A stretch of 25,691 bases of DNA, taken from IMG/VR virus record IMGVR_UViG_3300021437_000075, positions 1 to 25,691 of that record. The stretch is one strand, 5' to 3'. Shown one piece after another: positions 5,991-13,201 of this stretch (positions are counted from its first letter, which is position 1; the number at the start of each line of letters is the position of its first letter). This DNA is from a virus. Made by a program: the position numbers and the translations under genes. The notes beneath the pieces are model-generated. The model was not told the origin of the DNA and ran no database searches. It saw only the letters and a list, made by a program, of their open reading frames with translations.

Positions 5991-8499
5991 CCTCTATGCG
6001 CTCCTGCGCTATGGCTTGCGCCGGCCGGACGTAGACCATGAGTGGGTGTTCCAGCGCTGTAGAGAAGTCCAACGGGATATGAACGGCGTGCTCGATTTGT
6101 GGGCCAGAGAGCATTATAAAGCTGTAGACTTGAATGAGCCTGTTGCAACTCCATCGGGGTGGCGTAAACACGGTGATTTGGAGCCAGGTGATTATGTGTT
6201 TGGGCCGGACGGAAAACCAACGCTAGTTGTGGCTCGAACCGAAGTATTTGCGGATGCGGACTGCTACCGCGTAACGTTCTGCGACGGGTATGCAGTGACG
6301 GTGAGTGGTGAACATCTCTGGACCGTTGGGTTGCCGGACAAATCTAGGATCAATGGGACTAATCTTCGTAAGAAGTGGAAGTCTGTAACTTTAAACACTT
6401 GCGCGCTAGCTGATCACGTCTCGCTGGCACATCAGTTCTCATCGCGGCGATACCCTGTGGTCCCTGTAGCCGAAGCAGTTGAGTTGCCAACGCTGTCATT
6501 GCCGCTTGACCCTTATGTTTTGGGCGTCTGGCTAGGTGATGGTTCTCTTGGCGGCCCTAATGTTACGGCTGGGCTGAATGACGCTCAAGAAATGACAGCG
6601 TTGCTAGCCGCGACAGGGATTAAGGTTCGCCAGCGCGTTCATAGCAACGCTGTCACACTTGCGTTGGGTTCTGGTACCCGAGGCAAGAATGGGTCGTCTG
6701 ATGTTACGAATGCCTTGCGCTCGTTGGGTATTCTAAAGGCGAAGCGTATTCCTGCCAGCTACCTTGCGTCATCTGTCGATCAACGCTGGTCTTTGCTGCA
6801 AGGTCTAATGGATACGGACGGGTCATGTGCAATTAGCTGTGGCCAAGCCCTATTCTGCGCGGCAAACGAGGCTCTGGCAGAGGACGTGTTCGATCTCGTT
6901 CAATCGCTTGGCCTTAAAGGCACGCTTAATAAGCGGCATGGCATGTACAAGGGCGAACGCCGTCCTTATTGGCAGGTGCAGTTCTTAGGTCGTGCGGATA
7001 ATCCGCCATTTCGAATGGCGCGAAAAGTCCGGTATTGTTCAGCCTTTGGCAACAAGGCTGTGCGCAAGGTCAAGAGCGTTGAGCCCGTTGCTCCGGTTCC
7101 AGTATCCTGCATTCAGGTGGCGCGTGATGATGGGCTTTATCTGATCGGTCGCAATTATGTGACGACGCATAACTCAACGATCCTCACATTTGCCGGTTCG
7201 ATCTTCCGTATTATCCGCAGCCACGGCGAGAACTCCCCCGAGGAGCGCGAAGTGACGATCGGTATATTCAGCCATACCAAGCCGATTGCTAAAGGGTTTC
7301 TGCGCCAGATCAAGTACGAGCTGGAAACCAACGACCATCTGCAAAAGGTTTACGACGATATCTTCTATGCCAACCCGCGCAAGGACGCGCCCAAGTGGAC
7401 GGAAGACGAGGGAATCCGGGTCATTCGCACGTCAAACCCGAAAGAGGCCACCGTTGAAGCCCACGGCCTTGTTGACGGACAGCCGACCTCGAAGCACTTC
7501 CTGCATCGCCAGTACGACGACGTTGTGACCCTCGAATCCGTCACATCGCCCGATATGATCGCCAAGACGACGCAAGCCTATGAAATGAGCGACAATCTCG
7601 GGACGGAAGGCGGCACGTTTAGCCTGGTCGGCACGCGCTACCACTTCGCAGACACTTACGGCGCCCTGATGAAGCGCAAGAGCGTGAAGGTCCGCACGCA
7701 TCCTTGCACTTACGACGCCACGGAGAACTTCGAGCCTGAGAATTGTGTGCTGATGAAGCCTGAAACCTTGCGTGACAAGCGCATCAATCAGGGTCCGTAC
7801 ACCTTCGGCACGCAGATGCTACTCAACCCGAAAGGCGACGACGCCCAAGCCTTCCGCCGCGAGTGGATCAAGACCATCATCGATCCCGAGCGGCACGGCC
7901 TCAACGTTTACATTCTAGTAGATCCGGCCAACGACAAGCGCAAGACGAACGACTACACGTCATTTTGGGTGATTGGGCTTGGGCCTGACAAGAATTACGT
8001 GGTTCTCGACCTCATTCGCGACCGTATGAACCTGACCGAACGCGCTGAAATGCTGTTCGAGCTTCACCAAAAGTTCCGCCCGTTGCGGGTTGGTTATGAA
8101 AAGTACGGGATGCAGGCCGATATCCAGCACATTCAGTACCTGCAGAAAGAGCGCAACTACCGCTTTGATATCGTGGAGCTGGCCGGCGCAACGCCCAAGC
8201 TCGACCGCATTCGACGCCTGATCCCGTTGTTCGAGCAAGGCCGCATCTATCTGCCCCGTGCCCGCACCTACACCAACTACGAAGGCGTGACGCAAGACCT
8301 CGTTTCGATCTTCATTCACGAGGAATATGCGGCATTTCCGGTCATGAGCCATGACGACATGCTGGATTGTCTTGCTCGCATCGTAGACCCGGAGTTCCCG
8401 ACGTATTGGCCATCCAGCGGTAGCGGACACAAGCCGCAAGTTCTGACCCAAAGGCCAGTCACACCGCAACGTCCTAGCGTGGTTACGCAGCGGTACTGA
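5923..8499 (+). CDS. terL: Terminase large subunit containing an in-frame intein
   Basis: Packaging ATPase and nuclease. The precursor is 858 residues from ATG 5923; removing the 351-residue intein leaves about 507, a normal TerL length. The N-extein ends REHYK and the C-extein begins STILTFAGS, which rejoin as HYKST, the variant Walker A loop of this TerL type. Further motifs are QYDDVVTLES (Walker B region), SLVGTRYHFADTY (coupling motif), and RNaseH-like nuclease acidic residues in ILVDPAND and SHDDMLDCLARI. Before splicing the ATP-binding loop is broken, so activity should depend on intein removal. The start is uncertain: ATG 5839 lies in terS and looks like a shadow extension, ATG 5923 has no strong ribosome-binding site. 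A hairpin with TTTT follows the stop. Confidence 0.93.
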   Translation: MSSLLALPENHQKSHLRDLYRTDLYALLRYGLRRPDVDHEWVFQRCREVQRDMNGVLDLWAREHYKAVDLNEPVATPSGWRKHGDLEPGDYVFGPDGKPTLVVARTEVFADADCYRVTFCDGYAVTVSGEHLWTVGLPDKSRINGTNLRKKWKSVTLNTCALADHVSLAHQFSSRRYPVVPVAEAVELPTLSLPLDPYVLGVWLGDGSLGGPNVTAGLNDAQEMTALLAATGIKVRQRVHSNAVTLALGSGTRGKNGSSDVTNALRSLGILKAKRIPASYLASSVDQRWSLLQGLMDTDGSCAISCGQALFCAANEALAEDVFDLVQSLGLKGTLNKRHGMYKGERRPYWQVQFLGRADNPPFRMARKVRYCSAFGNKAVRKVKSVEPVAPVPVSCIQVARDDGLYLIGRNYVTTHNSTILTFAGSIFRIIRSHGENSPEEREVTIGIFSHTKPIAKGFLRQIKYELETNDHLQKVYDDIFYANPRKDAPKWTEDEGIRVIRTSNPKEATVEAHGLVDGQPTSKHFLHRQYDDVVTLESVTSPDMIAKTTQAYEMSDNLGTEGGTFSLVGTRYHFADTYGALMKRKSVKVRTHPCTYDATENFEPENCVLMKPETLRDKRINQGPYTFGTQMLLNPKGDDAQAFRREWIKTIIDPERHGLNVYILVDPANDKRKTNDYTSFWVIGLGPDKNYVVLDLIRDRMNLTERAEMLFELHQKFRPLRVGYEKYGMQADIQHIQYLQKERNYRFDIVELAGATPKLDRIRRLIPLFEQGRIYLPRARTYTNYEGVTQDLVSIFIHEEYAAFPVMSHDDMLDCLARIVDPEFPTYWPSSGSGHKPQVLTQRPVTPQRPSVVTQRY
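6121..7173 (+). other. Intein (class 3 signature) with LAGLIDADG homing endonuclease
   Basis: 351 codons in frame inside terL. The first residue is Ala, not Cys or Ser (AVDLNEPVATPSG, block A), and the last are VTTHN followed by extein Ser. The block B region is TVSGEHLWTVG with His65 and Trp67; block F is VSCIQVARDDGLYLIGRN with Cys330; Thr349 precedes His350-Asn351. Trp (B:12), Cys (F:4) and Thr (G:5) together are the defining set of class 3 inteins, which use the block F cysteine as the first nucleophile. Two LAGLIDADG motifs are intact: LGVWLGDGS (134-142) and LLQGLMDTDGS (225-235), each with an acidic residue. The segment looks more AT-rich and uses codons such as TTG more than the flanking extein, consistent with later arrival. 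Confidence 0.93.
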
Positions 8500-8542
8500 G
8501 TAATGCACACGGACTAAGCCGATGTTTCCTTGTATCGGCCCC

Positions 8543-8560
8543 GTGATTTCGATCACTTTT
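8543..8560 (+). terminator. TTCG-loop hairpin with TTTT after terL
   Basis: GTGAT (8543-8547), loop TTCG, ATCAC (8552-8556), then TTTT. A second hairpin lies just upstream (GCCGAT 8518-8523 with ATCGGC 8534-8539). The left arm can also pair with a second ATCACG at 8562-8567, giving an alternative fold. A weak rho-independent terminator or processing site between terL and the head genes is likely. Confidence 0.45.
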
Positions 8561-8576
8561 CATCACGCAAAATGGG

Positions 8577-8804
8577 GTGCTCGTGACCGCTGAAATCGTC
8601 TCGCATCCAAGTTCGAATTACACGCCACGGCTCGCCCTGCTTGAGCTGATCGCCCGTGTTGATCAGATCCACGATATCACCTGCGTCATCACTCTTAAGG
8701 ACGGCATGCGCCTTGAGGTGGTCCGGTCTGAAACCACACAGCAAGATGTTGCTGCTGCTGCCGTTTGGCTCAACGATTATGCCCTTCAACTGCTCAAAGC
8801 TTAA
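8577..8804 (+). CDS. Small hypothetical protein (75 aa)
   Basis: GTG at 8577 (or GTG 8583) opens a frame after the terL terminator-like hairpin. The product has a pattern of helix (YTPRLALLELIARVDQI), strand (DITCVITLKDGMRLEVVRSE) and C-terminal helix (VAAAAVWLNDYALQLLKA), compatible with a small alpha/beta fold. No family recognised. It lies between terL and the portal cluster, where small virion or packaging-accessory proteins are common. Confidence 0.5.
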   Translation: MLVTAEIVSHPSSNYTPRLALLELIARVDQIHDITCVITLKDGMRLEVVRSETTQQDVAAAAVWLNDYALQLLKA

Positions 8805-8817
8805 AGGAGACTACGAT

Positions 8818-9066
8818 ATGGGAATGGGAGGCGGCGGTCCATCGACCCCAGCACCGGCACCGGTCACGCCAACGCCACAGCCGGACGATCCAACGAGCAT
8901 CGAAAGCCAGCAGAACGCGGCGCTTGTCGCCCGGCGCCGTGATGGTGCTTCGGCGCATCTGCTGTCAGGCCAACAGGGCGTTACGTCTGACCCTGAAACC
9001 GATCGCAAGAGATTGTCAGGCTCGGCCCCGCTTGGCGGGGCGCCATCTTCAGCATTGATGAGGTAA
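8818..9066 (+). CDS. Small Gly/Pro-rich hypothetical protein (82 aa)
   Basis: ATG 8818 follows a strong AAAGGAGA site (8802-8809). The product begins MGMGGGGPSTPAPAPVTP, a disordered Gly/Pro-rich start, and has a charged middle (SQQNAALVARRRDGASAHLL) and a tail DPETDRKRLSGSAPLGG. Short proteins of this style often sit just before the portal gene in short-tailed phages; their role is unknown to me. It shows weak similarity to the next gene (MGxGG start; D-x-E-x-x-R-K near an SG tail), suggesting a tandem duplication. A frame extending upstream to 8656 overlaps the previous gene and is not favoured. Confidence 0.65.
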   Translation: MGMGGGGPSTPAPAPVTPTPQPDDPTSIESQQNAALVARRRDGASAHLLSGQQGVTSDPETDRKRLSGSAPLGGAPSSALMR

Positions 9067-9070
9067 GCAC

Positions 9071-9298
9071 ATGGGTTTTGGTGGATCAAAGAGCAGTAAC
9101 AACTCGGCACCCGCGCCAGCAACAACGGCAGTCACCCCGCCATCAAGCGATAGCGTGACCCGCACAACGCAGGCCACGCAGTTGCAGCGTGCAGACAGCA
9201 ACCCAAGCCCGCAGCTTTTGGCTACGCCGCAGGCCACGACCGATGATGAGCAGCGCCGCAAGGTCATGAGCGGCGGTACGTCGTCGTTAGTTGGGTAA
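9071..9298 (+). CDS. Small low-complexity protein before the portal (75 aa)
   Basis: Begins MGFGGSKSSNNSAPAPATTA and is rich in Ser, Thr, Ala, Pro and Gln, so probably disordered; the tail TTDDEQRRKVMSGGTSSLVG resembles the tail of the preceding gene product. No catalytic motif. It is four bases from the preceding stop and three bases before the portal start, so it is clearly in the same operon. A minor virion component or assembly helper is possible but not shown. Confidence 0.6.
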   Translation: MGFGGSKSSNNSAPAPATTAVTPPSSDSVTRTTQATQLQRADSNPSPQLLATPQATTDDEQRRKVMSGGTSSLVG

Positions 9299-9301
9299 TC
9301 G

Positions 9302-11167
9302 ATGGCTATCCCCGCACTTCTCGCCCAAGACGACCAGCAGGCGCCCGTTCCGTTGAAGCTTTCGGCCAATCAGCCGAAGGCCCACGACGCGATGAAGGAC
9401 AAAGTTGCGTCGATCTTGTCGTATGCGCTGAAGCTGCGCGACGGTCCAAGCCGTTCGCAGTGGCGTATCTTGTGGGAAGAGTGCGCACAGTATTTCCACC
9501 CCAACCGGCTCGGGTTTACCTCAACCCATGTGCCCGGCGATGACCGGCATTTGAATGTCACCGGCTCCATTGCCGAACTTGCCCGCCGGTCGCTCTCGAC
9601 AGCAATGAGCACGATGTTGCGTCCGGCCGGCAAGCAGTGGTTCAAGTGCCGGACCCGCAATGAAACGCTGATGGGTGATGAGAGTGTGCGCGCATGGTGC
9701 GATATCGCTACACGGCTCACCTATTCCGCATTGTACGACCCCCGCGCGGGCTTCGAAAAGCAGTGCAGCGAGTGCGATGCGGACATCGTTACGTTTGGAA
9801 CCGGTGTGTTGCAAATCGGGTGGGAAAAATCCAAGCGCCATTTGAAATTCAAGACCCATAGCCTCGCAAACGTGGTGCTCGCGCTGAATGATCTTGGCGT
9901 CTACGACCAGGCTTTTGTGTTCTGGAAGCTGACGCTGCGCCAGATCGTGGCGATGTTTGGCGAAGAGAATCTGCCAGCGCACCTCAAGGACGAACTGACG
10001 AACGGAGATCCGCAGCTTGACAAAGAGCACGAGGTTTTGCACGCCTGTTTGCCCAACGGCGACTTCAAAGCGTTTGGATTGGGCGCCCAACGTCTGCCCT
10101 ACGCCTCGTTTTGGGTCGATGTGACGAGCAAAGAGATGCTCAACGCCTCGGGATACTATGAATTCCCCTATGTGTGCTCGCCATGGGACACGACAACAGG
10201 CGAAATCTACGGCCGCTCGCCTGCCATGACGGCACTGCGGGATGCTCGCTTGGCCTCGACCGTCACGCGGACCTTGGTTGATGCGGCTGAGAAGGCTCTA
10301 AACCCTCCATTGGTAGGCTACGCCGATGCAATCCGGGGCAATTTGGAGCTGTTCGCTGGCGGCATGACGATGATTGACACCACGGGTTTGCCCCAAGGTG
10401 CAAATGACCCGATCAAGCCGATTCAATTAGGTGCGCAGCCCAATCAGATGCTCGATTTTCTCAAGATGATTGAGGATCGCATTGGAGCGGCGTTCTTCCG
10501 CGATATTCTGGAGCTTCCCAGCCCCAAGGCTGACAGCATCACGGCGACCGAAATCAACGCCCGTCAGGATCAGTATTTGCGCCAGGCGGCGCCGATCTTC
10601 TCGCGCTTGGAAGCTAACTATAACGCCGGGATCATGAACCGCGTGTTCGCAATTCTGTTGCGTGAGGGCGTGTTCCCAGATCCTCCGAAGGCGCTCTACG
10701 GCCAGGACATCACGTTTGAATACGATAGCCCGATCAAGACGGCGCGCGACCAGTCCGAAGCGATGAAGATCGTGCAGGGCATCCAGACGATTGCAGGCTT
10801 TGCGCAGATGAATCCCGCCGTACTCGACAACATCGACTTCGATGTGACTGCACGATACGTCGGCCAGCGTGCAGACCTCCCGCAGTTGATTTTTACGCCT
10901 CTGGATCAGATGATGCAGGCCCGTGAGGCCAAGGCCAAGGAAGCACAACAGGCCAAGATGGCCCAACTTGCCCAGACCGCAGGCCCCGGCGTTGCCGCTC
11001 TCATGGGTGGAATGGCCAAGGCTAAGCAGGCGGGCATGCTCGACCAGCGCAATCCGGCCGTGCCATCGCCAGCAGATCCAGGTCAGGCCGACCCGTCACA
11101 ACAGACCGGTTTGCCCCCTGTTGCACCCGGCACGATGCAGGAACTTAGCACGATGTTTGGCGCATGA
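9302..11167 (+). CDS. Portal protein, T7-type head-tail connector
   Basis: The 621-residue product matches the head-to-tail connector family of short-tailed phages in length and in recognisable segments: RSQWRILWEECAQYFHP near 53-69, the TGSIAELARRSLSTAMSTML helix near 88-107, CSECDADIVTFGTGVLQIGW, PWDTTTGEIYGRSPAMTALRD, and SITATEINARQDQYLRQAAP near 420. Twelve copies are expected to form the ring at one capsid vertex through which TerL pumps DNA and to which the tail adaptor docks. The C-terminal 80 residues are Ala/Gln/Met- and then Pro-rich and probably disordered. The ATG follows the previous stop after three bases; no strong ribosome-binding site is visible, suggesting coupling. It overlaps the next gene by ATGA. 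Confidence 0.9.
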   Translation: MAIPALLAQDDQQAPVPLKLSANQPKAHDAMKDKVASILSYALKLRDGPSRSQWRILWEECAQYFHPNRLGFTSTHVPGDDRHLNVTGSIAELARRSLSTAMSTMLRPAGKQWFKCRTRNETLMGDESVRAWCDIATRLTYSALYDPRAGFEKQCSECDADIVTFGTGVLQIGWEKSKRHLKFKTHSLANVVLALNDLGVYDQAFVFWKLTLRQIVAMFGEENLPAHLKDELTNGDPQLDKEHEVLHACLPNGDFKAFGLGAQRLPYASFWVDVTSKEMLNASGYYEFPYVCSPWDTTTGEIYGRSPAMTALRDARLASTVTRTLVDAAEKALNPPLVGYADAIRGNLELFAGGMTMIDTTGLPQGANDPIKPIQLGAQPNQMLDFLKMIEDRIGAAFFRDILELPSPKADSITATEINARQDQYLRQAAPIFSRLEANYNAGIMNRVFAILLREGVFPDPPKALYGQDITFEYDSPIKTARDQSEAMKIVQGIQTIAGFAQMNPAVLDNIDFDVTARYVGQRADLPQLIFTPLDQMMQAREAKAKEAQQAKMAQLAQTAGPGVAALMGGMAKAKQAGMLDQRNPAVPSPADPGQADPSQQTGLPPVAPGTMQELSTMFGA

Positions 11168-11430
11168 GCGCTCCCGTCGCGACAGCAAATCAAGACATGG
11201 CGATGGTCTACCATGCGGTGTTCTCGACTCCGCAAGGCCGCATCGTTCTTGAGCATATCCTGAACCGTGTGTGCGCGCTGGATACGCCAATCACTACGGT
11301 TGGAGGAGAATTGAACATGGCCTCTCAGGTTGGCGCCCGCAACATTGGCCTGATCATCAAGGCCCTCGCTACTGCCCCACTCACAAGTGTGCGTCCCAAC
11401 GTTCAAACGGAGAAACCGACGAATGAGTGA
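11164..11430 (+). CDS. Bbp19-like small phage protein (88 aa)
   Basis: Begins at ATGA overlapping the portal stop. The core YHAVFSTPQGRIVLEHIL followed by NRVCAL and later an NIGLIIKAL helix resembles the Bbp19-type proteins found beside the portal in short-tailed phages such as Bordetella BPP-1. Their function is not well known; the position between portal and scaffold suggests a head-assembly role. The tail overlaps the scaffold start by eight bases, and the scaffold's ACGGAGA site lies inside this gene. Confidence 0.65.
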   Translation: MSAPVATANQDMAMVYHAVFSTPQGRIVLEHILNRVCALDTPITTVGGELNMASQVGARNIGLIIKALATAPLTSVRPNVQTEKPTNE

Positions 11431-12394
11431 AGCAGCCGCAGCCCCGGCCACCTCGGCACCCGCTGATACCAGCGCCCCGACCGCTGGAAGCGCAATTCTG
11501 AGTGGTGGCGTATCTGGTAATGGATCGGCTCCCGCCGCGCCCCCAGTAAGCGCGGACGGTCAGGGCCACAACAGCGGTGGGGCCTTCGATAAGGATGGCA
11601 ACTGGCGCTCGTTCTTCTCGGAGGGGCTGGACGAAACCTACGCCAAGGACTGGAACAATTGGTCGTCGCGCTACGACAGCCCGCAGAACTTCGCGAAAGG
11701 CTATGTCGAGCTGCGCAAGAACGCCGTCATTGTGCCCAAAGACGATGCCAAGCCAGAAGCCTGGGATGAAGTTTACAATCGGCTCGGACGGCCAAAGAGC
11801 CCAGCGGACTACAAGTTCAATTGGGCAAAAGATGTTCCAGCTCTCCAGCCTGCCGAAGTCGAGGCGCAGGAAAGCCTGCGCAGCGTCCTTTACAGGAGCG
11901 GGGCAAATCAAAAGACAGTTGACGCGCTGATTACATGGAACGGCGAACAGCGCAAAGTGATGTCCGATAGCTGGGATGTATCCGCCAAGACCAAGACGGA
12001 TCACAACGTCAAGGTTCTGAAATCGGCATGGGGTCCAGACTTCGACGCCAACGTGAATATCTACAATACCACGCTCAAGAACTACGCCGGCCAGAATTAC
12101 GACTCGTTCAAGACGATGCGTCTCGATGATGGCTCGTTCCTGGCCGATCATCCCTCGTTCGTCCAGTTGATGACCAAGGTTGGCCGCGAGCGCGCCGAAG
12201 ACGACATGAATCCAAGTTCGTTCAACGCCAGCGCTCGCGAAAGCGCACAAGAACAGATCACCAAGCTCGAAAACGAAGCGCTCGCCAAGGGGTTGAACCC
12301 GACCTCGCAAGGCTGGCCGCACGCGCAGCTTGATCCGCTTTACAAGAAGGTTCACGGCTCCAAGCCGATGGGACCGGGCCAGATATACGGCTAA
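11423..12394 (+). CDS. Capsid assembly scaffolding protein
   Basis: The 323-residue protein sits between portal and capsid genes, the standard place for a podovirus scaffold. The first 55 residues are Ala/Pro/Ser/Gly-rich and disordered. The middle resembles other short-tailed phage scaffolds: WSSRYDSPQNFAKGYVELRKN, then VPKDDAKPEAWDEVYNRLGRP and SPADYKF. The C-terminal third is helical and charged (ITKLENEALAKG) and ends KPMGPGQIYG. Scaffolds guide capsid subunits into a shell and then leave. ATG 11423 is chosen for its position after ACGGAGA (11407-11413); an upstream in-frame start lies in the previous gene. A long frame on the opposite strand here is a shadow. Confidence 0.8.
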   Translation: MSEAAAAPATSAPADTSAPTAGSAILSGGVSGNGSAPAAPPVSADGQGHNSGGAFDKDGNWRSFFSEGLDETYAKDWNNWSSRYDSPQNFAKGYVELRKNAVIVPKDDAKPEAWDEVYNRLGRPKSPADYKFNWAKDVPALQPAEVEAQESLRSVLYRSGANQKTVDALITWNGEQRKVMSDSWDVSAKTKTDHNVKVLKSAWGPDFDANVNIYNTTLKNYAGQNYDSFKTMRLDDGSFLADHPSFVQLMTKVGRERAEDDMNPSSFNASARESAQEQITKLENEALAKGLNPTSQGWPHAQLDPLYKKVHGSKPMGPGQIYG

Positions 12395-12400
12395 CCATTT

Positions 12401-12550
12401 TCAGCTTGGCACCCCGCACGCGGACCTAAGCTGACTGTACGCCTACCGCTTACCCATCACGCTCACGAGCCCCGGCACCGGGCTGCAACCGTCTTCTTGC
12501 CAGAACGGCAAATGGAGGGCGCACGCGGCTGTCAGTTAGGCACCCTCCAT
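12401..12550 (+). other. Run of four hairpins between scaffold and capsid genes
   Basis: Four successive perfect inverted repeats occur in about 150 bases: TCAGCTT/AAGCTGA (12401-12407 with 12428-12434), AGCCC/GGGCT (12468-12472 with 12480-12484), TTGCC/GGCAA (12497-12501 with 12507-12511) and, directly abutting it, ATGGAGGG/CCCTCCAT (12512-12519 with 12543-12550). No coding frame crosses it convincingly. It could be a structured RNA leader, a processing or termination region, or flank linked to the adjacent homing endonuclease. There is no clear T-run on either strand. Confidence 0.45.
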
Positions 12551-12591
12551 GATCGTGGACAATTCAACCTCTATTCGACGGAACAGACGGA

Positions 12592-13113
12592 CTAAAGCAA
12601 ACCAAGGCTTTTGTTTGTGACGGCGAATGCACCGCGATGCTTCACTATGGCTTCATCGTAGGCGATTGCCGCTTCTCTGGCGGTAAGAAAGAAACCTACC
12701 TTGACCCATTCACCACGCACCCGAAACCGCGAATAGTAACCGCGTTTAACAGCAAAGACGCCACGAAACTCAGCATTTCCTGTCTTCTTACGCTGGTTCG
12801 CATAGTTGTCACTCGTATCGCATGATCGAAGATTTGCTCGGCGGTTGTTCAAACCGTTGCCGTCAGCATGATCAACCAACTCTACATTAGGAAGAATGAG
12901 GCGGTGCAGAAGCTCTTTTCTGCCGTCGCTAAGTTTGGCTCTGGCGTATGGATTGGTTCTCTTATGGCCTGCCCATTGGGTATGCCATTTTCGATTAGCG
13001 AGAAAGTTACGATCTTCCGGGGAAACAAAGGTCAATAGACCTCCTGTTAGTGGCGCGAAGCTGTGCTCACCGCATTCGCAATCATATGCAACCGCCGTCC
13101 TGGTCTTTGCCAT
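12592..13113 (-). CDS. HNH-AP2 homing endonuclease, antisense insertion
   Basis: Reverse-strand gene for a 173-residue protein. The start at 13113 is chosen because AGGAGG lies five bases before it; an ATG six codons upstream lacks such a site. The N-terminus has a small cysteine pair (YDCECGEH). The HNH core is visible as LLHRLIL (His70), ELVDHADGNGLNN (Asp81-His82, Asn90) and RRANLRSCDTSDN. The C-terminal AP2-like DNA-binding domain follows (EFRGVFAVKRGYYSRFRVRG through FFLTAREAAIAYDEAIVKH). Such proteins nick or cut a specific site and spread by repair copying. It lies between scaffold and capsid genes and opposes late transcription, suggesting its own promoter. No intron is recognised around it. 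Confidence 0.9.
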   Translation of the reverse strand: MAKTRTAVAYDCECGEHSFAPLTGGLLTFVSPEDRNFLANRKWHTQWAGHKRTNPYARAKLSDGRKELLHRLILPNVELVDHADGNGLNNRRANLRSCDTSDNYANQRKKTGNAEFRGVFAVKRGYYSRFRVRGEWVKVGFFLTAREAAIAYDEAIVKHRGAFAVTNKSLGLL

Positions 13114-13150
13114 AAGCGCCTCCTGTTTCATTCAGAATAGCGGAAGCCCC

Positions 13151-13171
13151 ACTCGGTATCAAGCGCCGAGT
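13151..13171. repeat. Short inverted repeat between HNH gene and capsid gene
   Basis: ACTCGG (13151-13156) and CCGAGT (13166-13171) form a six-base stem with a nine-base loop. It lies in the 88-base gap between the divergent starts of the HNH-AP2 gene and the capsid gene. It may be an operator or leader hairpin; there is no T-run. Confidence 0.3.
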
Positions 13172-13201
13172 TGAATCTTAGATCAATGAAAGGAATGCCA
13201 C

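Noticed and set aside
11381-12355. 324-codon open frame on the reverse strand opposite the scaffold gene
   Set aside because: It mirrors the codon pattern of the scaffold gene, has shadow-type composition, no ribosome-binding site and no recognisable motif.
12395-12591. Group I intron linked to the HNH gene
   Set aside because: A GACTA-like string and hairpins are present, but the conserved core pairings (P3, P7) cannot be assembled, and the flanking genes are complete, so nothing would be spliced.
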